Of a stretch of 64,000 nucleotides of DNA, positions 35,068-44,657 are shown piece by piece. A program made the translations under genes and the position numbers. Every line of letters starts with the position of its first letter. Positions within the stretch are counted from its first letter, which is position 1. This stretch comes from Chloroflexota bacterium (GTDB lineage Bacteria; Chloroflexota; Dehalococcoidia; UBA2247; RBG-13-53-26). The notes under the pieces were generated by a model, which was not told the origin of the DNA, did no database searches, and saw only the letters and a list, made by a program, of their open reading frames with translations. The stretch lies in assembly GCA_016875915.1 (NCBI GenBank), contig VGOM01000003.1:1-64000 (forward strand), given 5' to 3'.

Positions 35068-36747
35068 TCACTGGCCGGCCTTCTTGATCTCCTCCTCCCG
35101 TAGAGCCCTCTTGAAGATCTTCTCGGTCACTGTCAGGGGCAGCTCGTCCCGGAACTCGATGTACCTGGGCACGGCGATGGCCGGCAACTTCTCGCGGCAG
35201 TAGGCCATGATGTCATCGGCATTGAGCTTGCCCTTGAACTCCTCCCTCGGCTTGATGAAGGCCTTGATCCTCTCGCTGCCGGGCCGCTCGGGGTCGGGGA
35301 CGCCGATGGCGGCGGCCATGGCCACCCCGGGGTATTTGAACAGGACCTGGTCCACCTCGGTGGTATAGACCTTGTAGCCGGAGACGTTGGCCATGTCCTT
35401 GATCCGGTCCTCGAGGACGAAATAGCCGTTCTCGTCCATCCGGGCGATATCGCCGGTGTGCAGCCAGCCGTTGTCCAGTCCGCTCCCCGGCCTCGGCCAG
35501 TAGCCTTTCATGGTCTGGGGACCCCGGATGAGCAGCTCTCCGCTCTGGCCGGCAGCCAACTCCTCGCCGGTCTCCAGATCGACGATCCTGACCTCGGTGT
35601 CGGGCACGGGCAGGCCGATGCCCAGGGTCTCCCTGGCGGCCATTCCGGTGATCTTGGAGAAGGTGGACAGATTGGCGTGGGTCAGCGGACCGCACTCCGT
35701 CAGGCCGTAGCCCTCCGATACCGGCATCATGATGTCCTTCTTGATGGCTTCGAAGATCTGCTGGGGAAGGGGCGCCGCTCCGGACATGAACATGACCGGC
35801 AGGCGGCCCAGATTCCGCTCGGCGATGCGCATCAGGTGGGTGGGAACGACGTAGACCACCATGGGGCGGTTTTCCTTCAGTAGATTCACCGCCTGATCGA
35901 TATCCCTGGGATCGGAGACCAGCAGCAGCCTCAGCCCCAGGGCCATGCCTACCTGCATCCCCAGGTGCCCGTAGGAGTGGAACAGGGGAACCAGTGTCTC
36001 AATGGCACCTTTCCCCTTCATTCCGGGCCACAGGGGCTCTAGCAGCCACAGCGCTTGCCTGACGTTGCAGGCCCGGTTGTAGTGGGTGATCATCACCCCC
36101 TTGGGCACCCCGGTGGCCCCGCCGGTGAAAGAGAGATAGGCCAGATCCTCCCGGGGGTCGATGTCCACCTCAGGCGGGCGCGGCTCATGCCTGGCGATGA
36201 GGTCCTTGAAGCGGTGGGCGCCGGGGAACTGCTGGGGCTGCGGCTCCGCGGCAGCGTAGTCCAGGGGAGAGGTGACCACGATGGACTCCAGCTTGGTCGT
36301 GCCCTTGAGCTTCTCCACCAGGCCGAAGGCCTCATCGGAGCAGACTACGGCACGGGCCCCCGACTCGCCGATCTCGTACTCCAGGTCACGCACCTTGTGG
36401 AGGGTGCTGCAGGGGACCAGCGTGGCGCCGGCCTTGGAGACGGCGAAGTCGGTCATGATGAACTGGGGGCAATTGGGCAGGACGGTGGCCACCCTGTCCC
36501 CCTTGGCGATGCCCAGCTCAGCCAATGCCCGGGCCAGGCTGTTGACATAACTCCTGAGGTCCTCGTATTTGATCCTTCTGCCCAGGTACTCCACGGCGAT
36601 CTGAGTGGGATAGGCGTCGGCCGAGTCATCCAGGAAGCGGTGCACCGGCGTCAGCGGATACGGCTCCAGGGTCTGCTTCAGATGGTACGGTCCCAGCTTG
36701 TAGTTCTTGAGCCAGGGTCGGTCGCTGCCCTTCGGTTTGGCGGTCAT
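35068..36747 (-). CDS. Acyl-CoA ligase (AMP-forming)
   Basis: A 559-residue ANL-superfamily enzyme activating a carboxylic acid to its CoA thioester. P-loop-like LSFTGGATGVPKGVMITH, A5 motif EGYGLTECGPLTH, A7 GWLHTGDIARMDENGYFVLEDRIKDMANVSGYKVYTTEVD and the catalytic Lys in LPLTVTEKIFKRALRE. It lies convergent to the dehydratase operon, 10 bases away, and is likely to feed it or the beta-oxidation genes with CoA esters. Chain-length preference is not evident. Confidence 0.93.
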   Translation of the reverse strand: MTAKPKGSDRPWLKNYKLGPYHLKQTLEPYPLTPVHRFLDDSADAYPTQIAVEYLGRRIKYEDLRSYVNSLARALAELGIAKGDRVATVLPNCPQFIMTDFAVSKAGATLVPCSTLHKVRDLEYEIGESGARAVVCSDEAFGLVEKLKGTTKLESIVVTSPLDYAAAEPQPQQFPGAHRFKDLIARHEPRPPEVDIDPREDLAYLSFTGGATGVPKGVMITHYNRACNVRQALWLLEPLWPGMKGKGAIETLVPLFHSYGHLGMQVGMALGLRLLLVSDPRDIDQAVNLLKENRPMVVYVVPTHLMRIAERNLGRLPVMFMSGAAPLPQQIFEAIKKDIMMPVSEGYGLTECGPLTHANLSTFSKITGMAARETLGIGLPVPDTEVRIVDLETGEELAAGQSGELLIRGPQTMKGYWPRPGSGLDNGWLHTGDIARMDENGYFVLEDRIKDMANVSGYKVYTTEVDQVLFKYPGVAMAAAIGVPDPERPGSERIKAFIKPREEFKGKLNADDIMAYCREKLPAIAVPRYIEFRDELPLTVTEKIFKRALREEEIKKAGQ

Positions 36748-36820
36748 TGGCCTTTCCTGCCTTTCCCCGTAGGATTAAGAATCGGAACGCCTGAATCAGC
36801 ACACGGAGCCGGGGACTGCG

Positions 36821-37294
36821 CTACAGCAGTCCCTTGAGCTTGGCGTAGGTGGAAGCCAGGCCCTCCGGCAGCACCCTGGCGTCGGCTACCACGGGCATGA
36901 AGTTGGTGTCGCCCTGCCACCGGGGGACGATGTGAGTGTGAGTGTGGTCGGCGATGCCCGCGCCCGCCGAGCGGCCGATGTTGATGCCGATATTGAATCC
37001 TGAGGGGTCGAAAACGCCGCGCAGCGCTCTGGTCCCCCTTTGGACCAGCTCGAAGTGGTCCCGAAGCTCCTCGTCCTCCATGTCTTCAAGGCTGGGCACG
37101 TGGCGGTAGGGGGCCACCATGAGGTGCCCCGGGTTGTAGGGGTACTTGTTCAGAATGACGAAGTTCTTCTTCCCGCGGAAGAGGATGAGGTTGCATTCAT
37201 CATCATTCTCCGCCGGCTTCTTGCACAGGATGCAGTCCGTGGGTTTCTCGGTGAGGATGAACTCCATCCTCCAGGGTGCCCAGATGTGCTCCAC
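36821..37294 (-). CDS. HIT family hydrolase (Ap4A-type)
   Basis: A 157-residue histidine-triad protein with DHTHTHIVPRW (the H-x-H-x-H-x2 motif) and an N-terminal CILC that probably binds zinc with downstream His. NKYPYNPGHLMVAPYRHV is characteristic of the Ap4A phosphorylase/hydrolase-like branch (FHIT-related). It would cleave dinucleoside polyphosphates or AMP conjugates. GTG start with GGAGG upstream. A stem-loop (36812-36833) spans the stop codon. Confidence 0.9.
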   Translation of the reverse strand: MEHIWAPWRMEFILTEKPTDCILCKKPAENDDECNLILFRGKKNFVILNKYPYNPGHLMVAPYRHVPSLEDMEDEELRDHFELVQRGTRALRGVFDPSGFNIGINIGRSAGAGIADHTHTHIVPRWQGDTNFMPVVADARVLPEGLASTYAKLKGLL

Positions 37295-37309
37295 TTGCCC
37301 TCCAGCGGT

Positions 37310-37338
37310 ATTGTAGTCGGGGGTGGCCGGATAGTCAA
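37310..37338 (-). promoter_or_regulatory. Promoter of the HIT gene
   Basis: On the minus strand, -35 TTGACT (37333-37338), a 17-base spacer and -10 TACAAT (37310-37315). The start codon is about 15 bases after the -10. Confidence 0.72.
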
Positions 37339-37362
37339 AGGAGGTGGGGCGCGGGGGCGGAT

Positions 37363-37392
37363 TTGATTCCGAGCACGCGGGGAGCTTACAAT
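37363..37392 (+). promoter_or_regulatory. Promoter of the small Cys-rich protein and thiolase
   Basis: -35 TTGATT (37363-37368), an 18-base spacer and -10 TACAAT (37387-37392). It is back-to-back with the HIT promoter. Confidence 0.65.
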
Positions 37393-37428
37393 AGACGGCA
37401 AGCGGACGACGTCCCCTCCGAGTTGACT

Positions 37429-37611
37429 ATGCCCACCGATATCGAGCGCCGGCCGGGCTGGCTGGACAGAATGAAGATCCGGGTGAAGAAGACCCTGGGC
37501 ATGAAGACCATCCTCTGCGACACCTGCAAGTGGGACTGGCGCAGCGCCTGTCACCACTCGGAGAGGCCCAACGCCACCTGGTGCGCCGACTACGAGAAGC
37601 GCGGGACGTAG
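37429..37611 (+). CDS. 60-residue Cys-rich protein of unknown function
   Basis: A short basic protein with CDTCKWDWRSACHHSERPNATWC near its C-terminus: four Cys and two His in C-x2-C-x7-C-HH-x9-C spacing, suggesting a zinc or Fe-S site. The N-terminal half is basic and amphipathic (GWLDRMKIRVKKTLGMK). It has its own promoter and lies 30 bases before the thiolase gene. No ribosome-binding site is obvious. I do not recognise the family. Confidence 0.65.
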   Translation: MPTDIERRPGWLDRMKIRVKKTLGMKTILCDTCKWDWRSACHHSERPNATWCADYEKRGT

Positions 37612-37641
37612 TCCATCGTATTGACGTGAGGAGGACCAGGA

Positions 37642-38973
<1,332 letters not shown>

Positions 38974-38991
38974 GCCGGGCCGAGTCGCCGG

Positions 38992-39756
38992 CTAGGCCAC
39001 GGGCGCGGTGATGGCCACCAGTGGCAACTCCCCGGGGCAGCCATCGAAGAGGTAGGGCTGCTGCGACCGCGCCTGACGCGCGGTGTTGTCGAGCAATTCC
39101 TCCACGGAGACCAGCCCATCGGAGTTGAGGTCCAGCGGGCCCGGTTGAAGGAGGGCCTGGACGATGCGGTTGGACAGCTCGCCCCTGGCGTCCCGGTTCT
39201 GGCCGCAACTGGCCAGGACCACCCGGCCATTGCAGGCCAGCTCCATGGCGTAGCCGCCGGCCTTGCATGAGTCGATGATGACCACCACCCTCCTGGAGCT
39301 CAGGGCGTCCAGCCACCGGTCCAGCACCTCCGGCGCGATGTCGTGGGACGAAGAGTCCTTCTGGGCATCATGGGGCGCCAGACCTTCGGCGTCGCCGTGA
39401 CCGGTGAAGTAGAACAAGGTCAGGTCGTCCTCATCCACGGACGAAGCCAGCCAGTAGACGGCCTCGCCGATGCGGTTCCGGGTGGCCTCCCCGTTGAGCA
39501 ATAGCCGCAGATGAGCCCTGCTGCCCCAGATCTCCTGGAGCTGATGTGTGATCTGACGGGCCCCGTCGTCCGGGGTGTGGAGGTCGTCGATGTGGCGGTA
39601 GGCTGAAACGCCGACGATGACTGCGTGGATCTCGCCCACCGGTTCAACCAGATCGGAGGCGCTGGTCGTCGGGGTGGAGTCCGCCAGAAGGAGCAGAGCG
39701 GACGCCATGACCAGGCAGACCATGCCCACCGTGGCCTTCCACTTCACCCTGCACAT
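38992..39756 (-). CDS. Secreted caspase-like (peptidase C14) protein with EF-hand-type loop
   Basis: A 254-residue exported protein: a signal peptide (residues 1 to about 33), then a caspase p20-like domain with the catalytic dyad His (H120 in YFTGHGD) and Cys (C164 in IIDSCKAGGY). Residues 209-220 form a textbook calcium loop, D-x-N-x-D-G-x-V-S-x-x-E, inside the same chain. Bacterial relatives are metacaspase-like (orthocaspases), often Arg/Lys specific and calcium activated. It is a single gene convergent to thiolase. Localisation outside the membrane is inferred from the signal. Confidence 0.85.
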   Translation of the reverse strand: MCRVKWKATVGMVCLVMASALLLLADSTPTTSASDLVEPVGEIHAVIVGVSAYRHIDDLHTPDDGARQITHQLQEIWGSRAHLRLLLNGEATRNRIGEAVYWLASSVDEDDLTLFYFTGHGDAEGLAPHDAQKDSSSHDIAPEVLDRWLDALSSRRVVVIIDSCKAGGYAMELACNGRVVLASCGQNRDARGELSNRIVQALLQPGPLDLNSDGLVSVEELLDNTARQARSQQPYLFDGCPGELPLVAITAPVA

Positions 39757-39939
39757 CGGCGCCTCTCCTTCGACCGGGTCACGGAGCTGCAGCGGAGCCC
39801 GCGACTGGTCCTCCCCTCTGCATCCCCATTCTACCCCGCCGGCGGGCCGTGTAAAGACTCCGGCGGATGCTGAACACGGGGTTGCACATCCGCCGGATGC
39901 TGTCCTCTATCGGCCGGGGGTCCACCCTCGGTAGGGGTA

Positions 39940-40791
39940 CTACTTGTAGTCGTAGAAGCCCTTGCCGCTCTTGCGGCCCAACTGCCCCGCGATGACCATC
40001 TTCTTCAGCAGCACGGGGGGCAGGTAGGCCGGGTCCTTCAGCTCGTCGTACATGGCGCAGGCGATGAAGTAGAGCGTGTCCAGACCGATGAAGTCGGCCA
40101 GCTCCAGCGGCCCCATGGGGTGGTTCAGCCCCAGCTTCATGGTCAGGTCGATGTCCTCCTTGGTGGCCAGACCCTGCTCGTAGGCCCGGATGGTGGCGAT
40201 GACCACGATGATAGCCAGCCGGTTGGCGATGAAGCCCGGCGTGTCCTTGCAGAGCACCGACTTCTTGTCGATGGAGTCGCAGAAGGCCCTGCCGGCGGCG
40301 ACGACATCGTCAGAAGTGAGGATGGTCTTCACGATCTCGACGATCTTCATCACCGGAACGGGATTGAAGAAGTGGAGTCCCAGGACCTGCGACTGCCTCC
40401 TGGTGGCCATGGCCATGTCCAGGACGGACAGGCAGGAGGTGTTGCTGGCCAGGATGGCGTGGGGCGGGCAGGCCTTGTCCAGGGCGGCGAAGACCCGCTT
40501 CTTCTCCTCCATGTTCTCGATGACGGCCTCGATGACCAGGTCGCAGTGCTTGAAATCATCGAAGCTGGTGGTCCCCTTGATCCGGCCCAGGATCTTGTCC
40601 TTCTCCTCTTCGGTTATCCGCCCCTTCTTGGCTGCCCTGTCCAGTGATGCGGTGACGTTGGCCATTCCTTTGTCCAGGAAGGCCTGATTCACCTCGAGCA
40701 CCACCACGTGGTAGCCAGCCTTGGCGCTGACCTCCACGATGCCCCCGCCCATCTGACCGCAGCCCACCACACCGACGTTCTTGATGTTCAT
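39940..40791 (-). CDS. 3-hydroxybutyryl-CoA dehydrogenase
   Basis: A 283-residue NAD(P)-dependent 3-hydroxyacyl-CoA dehydrogenase. NAD site VGVVGCGQMGGGIV, SNTSCLSV, catalytic His in GLHFFNPVPVMKIVEIV and KDTPGFIANRL, then LGLNHPMGPLELADFIGLDT. Normal length for the short bacterial Hbd type. It is downstream of an enoyl-CoA hydratase gene on the same strand and completes a beta-oxidation set with the thiolase. Confidence 0.95.
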   Translation of the reverse strand: MNIKNVGVVGCGQMGGGIVEVSAKAGYHVVVLEVNQAFLDKGMANVTASLDRAAKKGRITEEEKDKILGRIKGTTSFDDFKHCDLVIEAVIENMEEKKRVFAALDKACPPHAILASNTSCLSVLDMAMATRRQSQVLGLHFFNPVPVMKIVEIVKTILTSDDVVAAGRAFCDSIDKKSVLCKDTPGFIANRLAIIVVIATIRAYEQGLATKEDIDLTMKLGLNHPMGPLELADFIGLDTLYFIACAMYDELKDPAYLPPVLLKKMVIAGQLGRKSGKGFYDYK

Positions 40792-40847
40792 CTCGAGCTT
40801 GCTCCTTTCTTGATCCGGTTCCTGTTCAGTCTACCGTACCCCGGCCG

Positions 40848-41618
40848 CTACCGGCCTTTGAGATCGGGCTTCCGCTTCTCCAGCCAGGCGTCCCTGGCCT
40901 CCCTGTGGTCCTCGCTGGCGACGACGACGTCCATCAGCCTCGACTCCAGCATCAGGCCTTCTTCGAGGCTCATCTCCGTCCCCCTGATCATGGCCTCTTT
41001 GGCTGCCCTGATGGCCAACGGGGGCATCTCGCACAGCTTCTGCGCCCATTCCTCGGCCGTGGCCATGAGTTGGTCCTGGGGCACCACCTTGTTCACCAGT
41101 CCGATGCGGTAGGCCTCCTGGGCGTCGATGCGCTGCCCGAAGAAGATCATCTCGGCCGCCTTGGCGAAGGGGACGGACCGGGGCAGCCTCTGTGTGGCGC
41201 CCCAGCCGGGGATGATGCCCAGGTTCACCTCGGGCGCCCCGAAGGTGGCGTGCTCGGCGGCGATCCTCAGATCGCAGGCCAGCACCAGCTCCAGGCCTCC
41301 GCCCAGGGCATGACCGTTGACGGCGGCGATGATCGGCTTCCACAGCTCCAGTCCCCGGAGTATCGTGGGGGGCAGCCGCCACCATTCGTTGCGGATGCTG
41401 CCCAGCATGGGCAGCATGTCCTTGATGTCGGCGCCCACGCAGAATGCCCGGCTGCCGCTGCTGGTGAGGATGGCCGCCCAGAGGTCGCTATCGTCGCGGT
41501 AGCTTGTCAGCGCGTCGCTCAGCTCCTTGAAGGTCTGAGGGTCCAGGGAGTTCAGCGACCGGGGACGGTTGATGGTGATCTGGGCGATCTTGCCCCGCTT
41601 CTCGTACAGAAGTGCCAT
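40848..41618 (-). CDS. Enoyl-CoA hydratase (crotonase)
   Basis: A 256-residue crotonase. AFCVGADIKDM and VNGHALGGGLELVLACDLRIAAEHATFGAPEVNLGIIPGWGATQRLPR are present, the latter including a Glu at the first catalytic position (PEVNLG). The second Glu position is Gly (IPGWGA), so it may be an isomerase or a partial hydratase. AAGGAGGA precedes the ATG. The dehydrogenase gene follows 56 bases downstream. Confidence 0.9.
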   Translation of the reverse strand: MALLYEKRGKIAQITINRPRSLNSLDPQTFKELSDALTSYRDDSDLWAAILTSSGSRAFCVGADIKDMLPMLGSIRNEWWRLPPTILRGLELWKPIIAAVNGHALGGGLELVLACDLRIAAEHATFGAPEVNLGIIPGWGATQRLPRSVPFAKAAEMIFFGQRIDAQEAYRIGLVNKVVPQDQLMATAEEWAQKLCEMPPLAIRAAKEAMIRGTEMSLEEGLMLESRLMDVVVASEDHREARDAWLEKRKPDLKGR

Positions 41619-41729
41619 TGCCCCAGTCCTCCTTCTGTCTGCAGACTCCGTCTGGCCGTCCCCTCAGTCTGGCTCTGCCCTGGCGATGGTCACCGCCATG
41701 GAAGAGGCCGGCGGGAGACCGGCCCTGCC

Positions 41730-42497
41730 TCAGGTGCTGGCGCCCTGAGAGATGGGCACGAAGCTGTGCCGCAGGGAACGCAGGGTCACCTCGTTGTCCA
41801 GCTTGGCCTCTCTGGCATAGGCCTTGACTATCTGCCAGAACCCCTGCCTGGTCAGCCTCTGCCCCAGTCTGTTGAGGAAGAGGGCCTTCTCGTCTCTGTG
41901 GTGTACCAACTGGGGGCGGACCTCGTCCAGGTAGCTCTTCAGAGCGGGCACGTTGTTCCGGCTGACGGAGGTGTTCCGGTCCCTGGATCCGGTGACGATG
42001 ATCGGTTCTCCCTGCAGGTTCAGATCATCCACGTTGAGCGAGGTGATCTCGCTGACCTGCATGCCGCTGGCGCAGAGGAGTTCGATCATGGCCTTATCGC
42101 GCTTGGCCTCGGGGGTGGGGTACTTGTCGGGCTGCTTCAGCAGTTCCTTCACCTTGTTCTGTGGCAGCGGTTGGGGCAGGCTCCTCTTCACCCTGGGGGT
42201 GCCGATGTTGTCGGTCAGGTTGTTCCGGATCACCCCTTCCTTCTCCAGGTACTTGAACAGAGTTCGGGCAGAGGCGGTCTTGCGGGCGATGGTTGTCAGC
42301 GCATAGCCGCGCTGCTTCAGCTCAATGAAGTAGCTCATGATCATCTGGTGGTCCACGTCGGGCCAGTCCTTGGCCCCCTTGCTCTGCAGGAAGTCGGCCA
42401 TCTGAAGGAGGTCGTTGCTGTAGGCGGCCACCGTGTTGGCCGAGCAGTTCTTCTCAGAGGCAAGATGACGCAAGAAACTATCTATTCCCTGTTTCAT
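41730..42497 (-). CDS. XerC/D-like tyrosine recombinase fold protein lacking catalytic residues
   Basis: A 255-residue protein with a normal SAM-like core-binding domain (residues about 1-90) and most of the catalytic domain. The Arg of the GLRxSE motif is Gln (Q147 in GMQVSE), the box normally containing the catalytic Lys lacks it (TGSRDRNTSVS), and the His of HxLRH is Arg (R240), with only R243 kept. The chain stops ten residues after RHSF, before the LGH box and the nucleophile Tyr. It can probably bind DNA but not recombine it. Its start has AAGGAG, and its promoter overlaps that of uvrC. Confidence 0.82.
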   Translation of the reverse strand: MKQGIDSFLRHLASEKNCSANTVAAYSNDLLQMADFLQSKGAKDWPDVDHQMIMSYFIELKQRGYALTTIARKTASARTLFKYLEKEGVIRNNLTDNIGTPRVKRSLPQPLPQNKVKELLKQPDKYPTPEAKRDKAMIELLCASGMQVSEITSLNVDDLNLQGEPIIVTGSRDRNTSVSRNNVPALKSYLDEVRPQLVHHRDEKALFLNRLGQRLTRQGFWQIVKAYAREAKLDNEVTLRSLRHSFVPISQGAST

Positions 42498-42538
42498 CGG
42501 AGGTCTCCTTCAAGGTGCGATTTATGAGGGCGGGGACT

Positions 42539-42568
42539 ATTTTAGCATAAGGGCTGCCAACAATGTAA
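42539..42568 (-). promoter_or_regulatory. Promoter of the XerC/D-like gene
   Basis: On the minus strand, -35 TTACAT (42563-42568), an 18-base spacer and extended -10 TGCTAAAAT (hexamer at 42539-42544). It occupies the same DNA as the opposing uvrC promoter. Confidence 0.6.
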
Positions 42569-42571
42569 AAT
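42542..42571 (+). promoter_or_regulatory. Promoter of uvrC
   Basis: -35-like TTAGCA (42542-42547), an 18-base spacer and -10 TAAAAT (42566-42571). The uvrC ATG starts six bases after the -10, so the transcript should be leaderless. Confidence 0.6.
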
Positions 42572-42577
42572 TGCCTC

Positions 42578-44404
42578 ATGGCGGTACGGCAAGACCATCT
42601 CCAGCAGCAATGGCGCACGCTGCCGGCCAAGCCTGGAGTGTACCTGATGAAGGATGAACAGGACAATGTCCTGTACGTGGGCAAGGCGGCCAGCCTCCAC
42701 CACCGGGTGGCGTCCTACTTCGGCTCTCCGGATGGCCTATCTCTGAAGACGTCGCGTATGATGGCTCAGGCCGCGGACGTAGACTTCTATGTCACCGATT
42801 CGGAACAGGAAGCCATGCTTCTGGAGTGCAGCCTGATCAAGAAGTACCATCCCCGCTATAACATCCGCCTCAAGGATGACAAGAGCTACCCCTACCTGAA
42901 GATAGGCCTCAACGAGGACTGGCCCCGGGTGTACGTCACCCGCCGCGTGGAGAACGACGGAGCCCGGTACTTCGGCCCGTACGCCAGTGCTGGTTCCCTG
43001 CGGACCACCTTGGCTCTGCTCAGGAAGCTCTTCCCCGTCCGCCACTGCCGAAGCCCCATCGCCGGCACGGCGCTGCGGCCCTGCCTAGAATACGACATCC
43101 GGCGCTGCCTTGGCCCGTGCATCGGCGCGGTCAGCCGCCAGGAGTACGCGGCGATGGTCCACCGGGTGGTCCTCTTCCTCGAGGGCAGGCACGAGGCGAT
43201 ACTGAGGGAGCTGCAGGGCAGGATGAGGCAGGCAGCGGAGGCTCTGGACTTCGAGAAGGCGGCCACGTTGCGCGACCAGATCCAGGCCGTCAACAGGGTC
43301 ACCGAGGAGCAGAAGATAGCCCAGGCGGAAGGGGAAGCGGATGTCATTGCCTTCGCCCAGACCGGCGACCAGGCCTACGTGCTGATCTTCTTCATCCGGC
43401 AGGGGAAGCTCATCGGGAGGGAGCATTTCATCCTCACAGGGACCAGGGATGAAGAGCCCTCCCGGATCATGACCAGCTTCGTGGAGCAGTTCTACGTCTC
43501 GGCCTCTCACATACCCCGGCGGATACTGCTGGAGCATCCCGTGGACGACATGCCGCTGGTCGGGGCGTGGCTTGCCGGCAGAAAAGGGAGGAAGGTGCAG
43601 CTCCGGGTGCCCCGACGGGGATTGGGGAGGGGGCTGGTGGATATGGTGGCCCGGAATGCCCGGCTGGGCCTGGAGCAGGCCAGGGTCAAGTCGCTGGCCA
43701 CCCCCGACGCGCTAGCCGAGGCCCTGGAGGAGTTGCGGCGGGTGCTGTCGCTGCCGGCGCTTCCCGAGAGGGTGGAGGGCTACGACGTGTCCAACATCCA
43801 GGGCACCTCGGCCGTAGGCAGCATGGTGGTCTTCGAGGGGGGTCTGCCCAGGAAGGCCCGTTACCGGCTGTTCCGCATCAAGTCGGTCGCCGGGGCCAAC
43901 GACTACGCTATGCTGCAGGAGGTGCTCAGGCGCCGTTTCAGGAGAGTCCCCCGCGAGCCCCGGGAGGGGGGCTGGGGGACAATGCCCGACCTGGTCCTCG
44001 TCGACGGCGGCCGGGGTCAGTTGAACGCCGCTGTCGAGGCCCTGGGGGAGACCGGGGCCGGTGCCATTCCCTGCGTCGGCATCGCCAAGGAGAACGAGGC
44101 CCTCTGGGTGCCCGGCGTTGCCCAACCCATCATGCTTCCCCGCCAGTCGGCGGCCCTCCAGTTCGTGCAGAGGGTGAGGGACGAGGCGCATCGCTTCGCT
44201 GTGGGCTACTACCACAAGGTCCACCGCAGAGGCGCCTTCTCGTCGTCGCTGGACGGCATACCGGGCGTTGGAGCCAAGAGAAGGCGGGCCTTGCTGAAGC
44301 GGTTCGGGTCAGTCAGAAGGATCAGGGAGGCCACTCTCGACGAATTGGCCGCCGTGCAGGGGATGAACAGACTCGTGGCCAGGAAGGTCAAGGAGCAGAT
44401 CTGA
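42578..44404 (+). CDS. uvrC: Excinuclease ABC subunit C
   Basis: A 608-residue nucleotide-excision-repair endonuclease. The N-terminal GIY-YIG domain reads PGVYLMKDEQDNVLYVGKAASLHHRVASYF; a UvrB-binding UVR motif lies in LDFEKAATLRDQIQAV; the C-terminal RNase H-like domain has EGYDVSNIQGTSAVGSMVVF and LVDGGRGQLNAA; tandem helix-hairpin-helix motifs end the protein (IPGVGAKRRRALLKRFG). The ATG has no ribosome-binding site and lies at the predicted transcription start. CLEYDIRRCLGPC carries conserved Cys. Confidence 0.97.
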   Translation: MAVRQDHLQQQWRTLPAKPGVYLMKDEQDNVLYVGKAASLHHRVASYFGSPDGLSLKTSRMMAQAADVDFYVTDSEQEAMLLECSLIKKYHPRYNIRLKDDKSYPYLKIGLNEDWPRVYVTRRVENDGARYFGPYASAGSLRTTLALLRKLFPVRHCRSPIAGTALRPCLEYDIRRCLGPCIGAVSRQEYAAMVHRVVLFLEGRHEAILRELQGRMRQAAEALDFEKAATLRDQIQAVNRVTEEQKIAQAEGEADVIAFAQTGDQAYVLIFFIRQGKLIGREHFILTGTRDEEPSRIMTSFVEQFYVSASHIPRRILLEHPVDDMPLVGAWLAGRKGRKVQLRVPRRGLGRGLVDMVARNARLGLEQARVKSLATPDALAEALEELRRVLSLPALPERVEGYDVSNIQGTSAVGSMVVFEGGLPRKARYRLFRIKSVAGANDYAMLQEVLRRRFRRVPREPREGGWGTMPDLVLVDGGRGQLNAAVEALGETGAGAIPCVGIAKENEALWVPGVAQPIMLPRQSAALQFVQRVRDEAHRFAVGYYHKVHRRGAFSSSLDGIPGVGAKRRRALLKRFGSVRRIREATLDELAAVQGMNRLVARKVKEQI

Positions 44405-44527
44405 CCGCCGGCTTCAGTGGCCAGAACTATCGCATAGACTATACTTCGCAGTCATAGAATCCCAGGTGTATTGCCTCGAGGCGGACCACTTCGTATTCTG
44501 CTGTCCCGCTGCTGCCGCACGCTCAGA

Positions 44528-44556
44528 TTGCATTGTCGGCTCAGTTGTGATACATT
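44528..44556 (+). promoter_or_regulatory. Promoter of the nusA operon
   Basis: -35 TTGCAT (44528-44533), a 17-base spacer and extended -10 TGATACATT (hexamer TACATT at 44551-44556). Transcription would begin near 44563, just ahead of the leader hairpin. Confidence 0.58.
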
Positions 44557-44578
44557 ATGGCCAAACCTGGCCTGCGTG

Positions 44579-44605
44579 AGGAGTGGGTTTCATCCCACTC
44601 TTTTT
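44579..44605 (+). promoter_or_regulatory. Terminator-like leader hairpin (putative attenuator) before nusA
   Basis: Stem GAGTGGG/CCCACTC (44581-44587 and 44594-44600), loop TTTCAT, followed at once by TTTTT (44601-44605). This is a standard intrinsic-terminator form located between the promoter and nusA. In other bacteria nusA operons are autoregulated by NusA-stimulated termination in the leader, so attenuation is the likely role here. Confidence 0.7.
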
Positions 44606-44657
44606 GGTTAGGGGATGGATAGGTGGTAGAGAGACAGATGGGAGGAACGCTCGGGAG

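Noticed and set aside
39940-42497. Integrated mobile element around the XerC/D-like gene
   Set aside because: No direct repeats, tRNA junction, transposase or change in composition is seen; neighbours are ordinary metabolic and repair genes.
44405-44527. A small gene between uvrC and the nusA promoter
   Set aside because: Only short frames with stops and without start signals are present.
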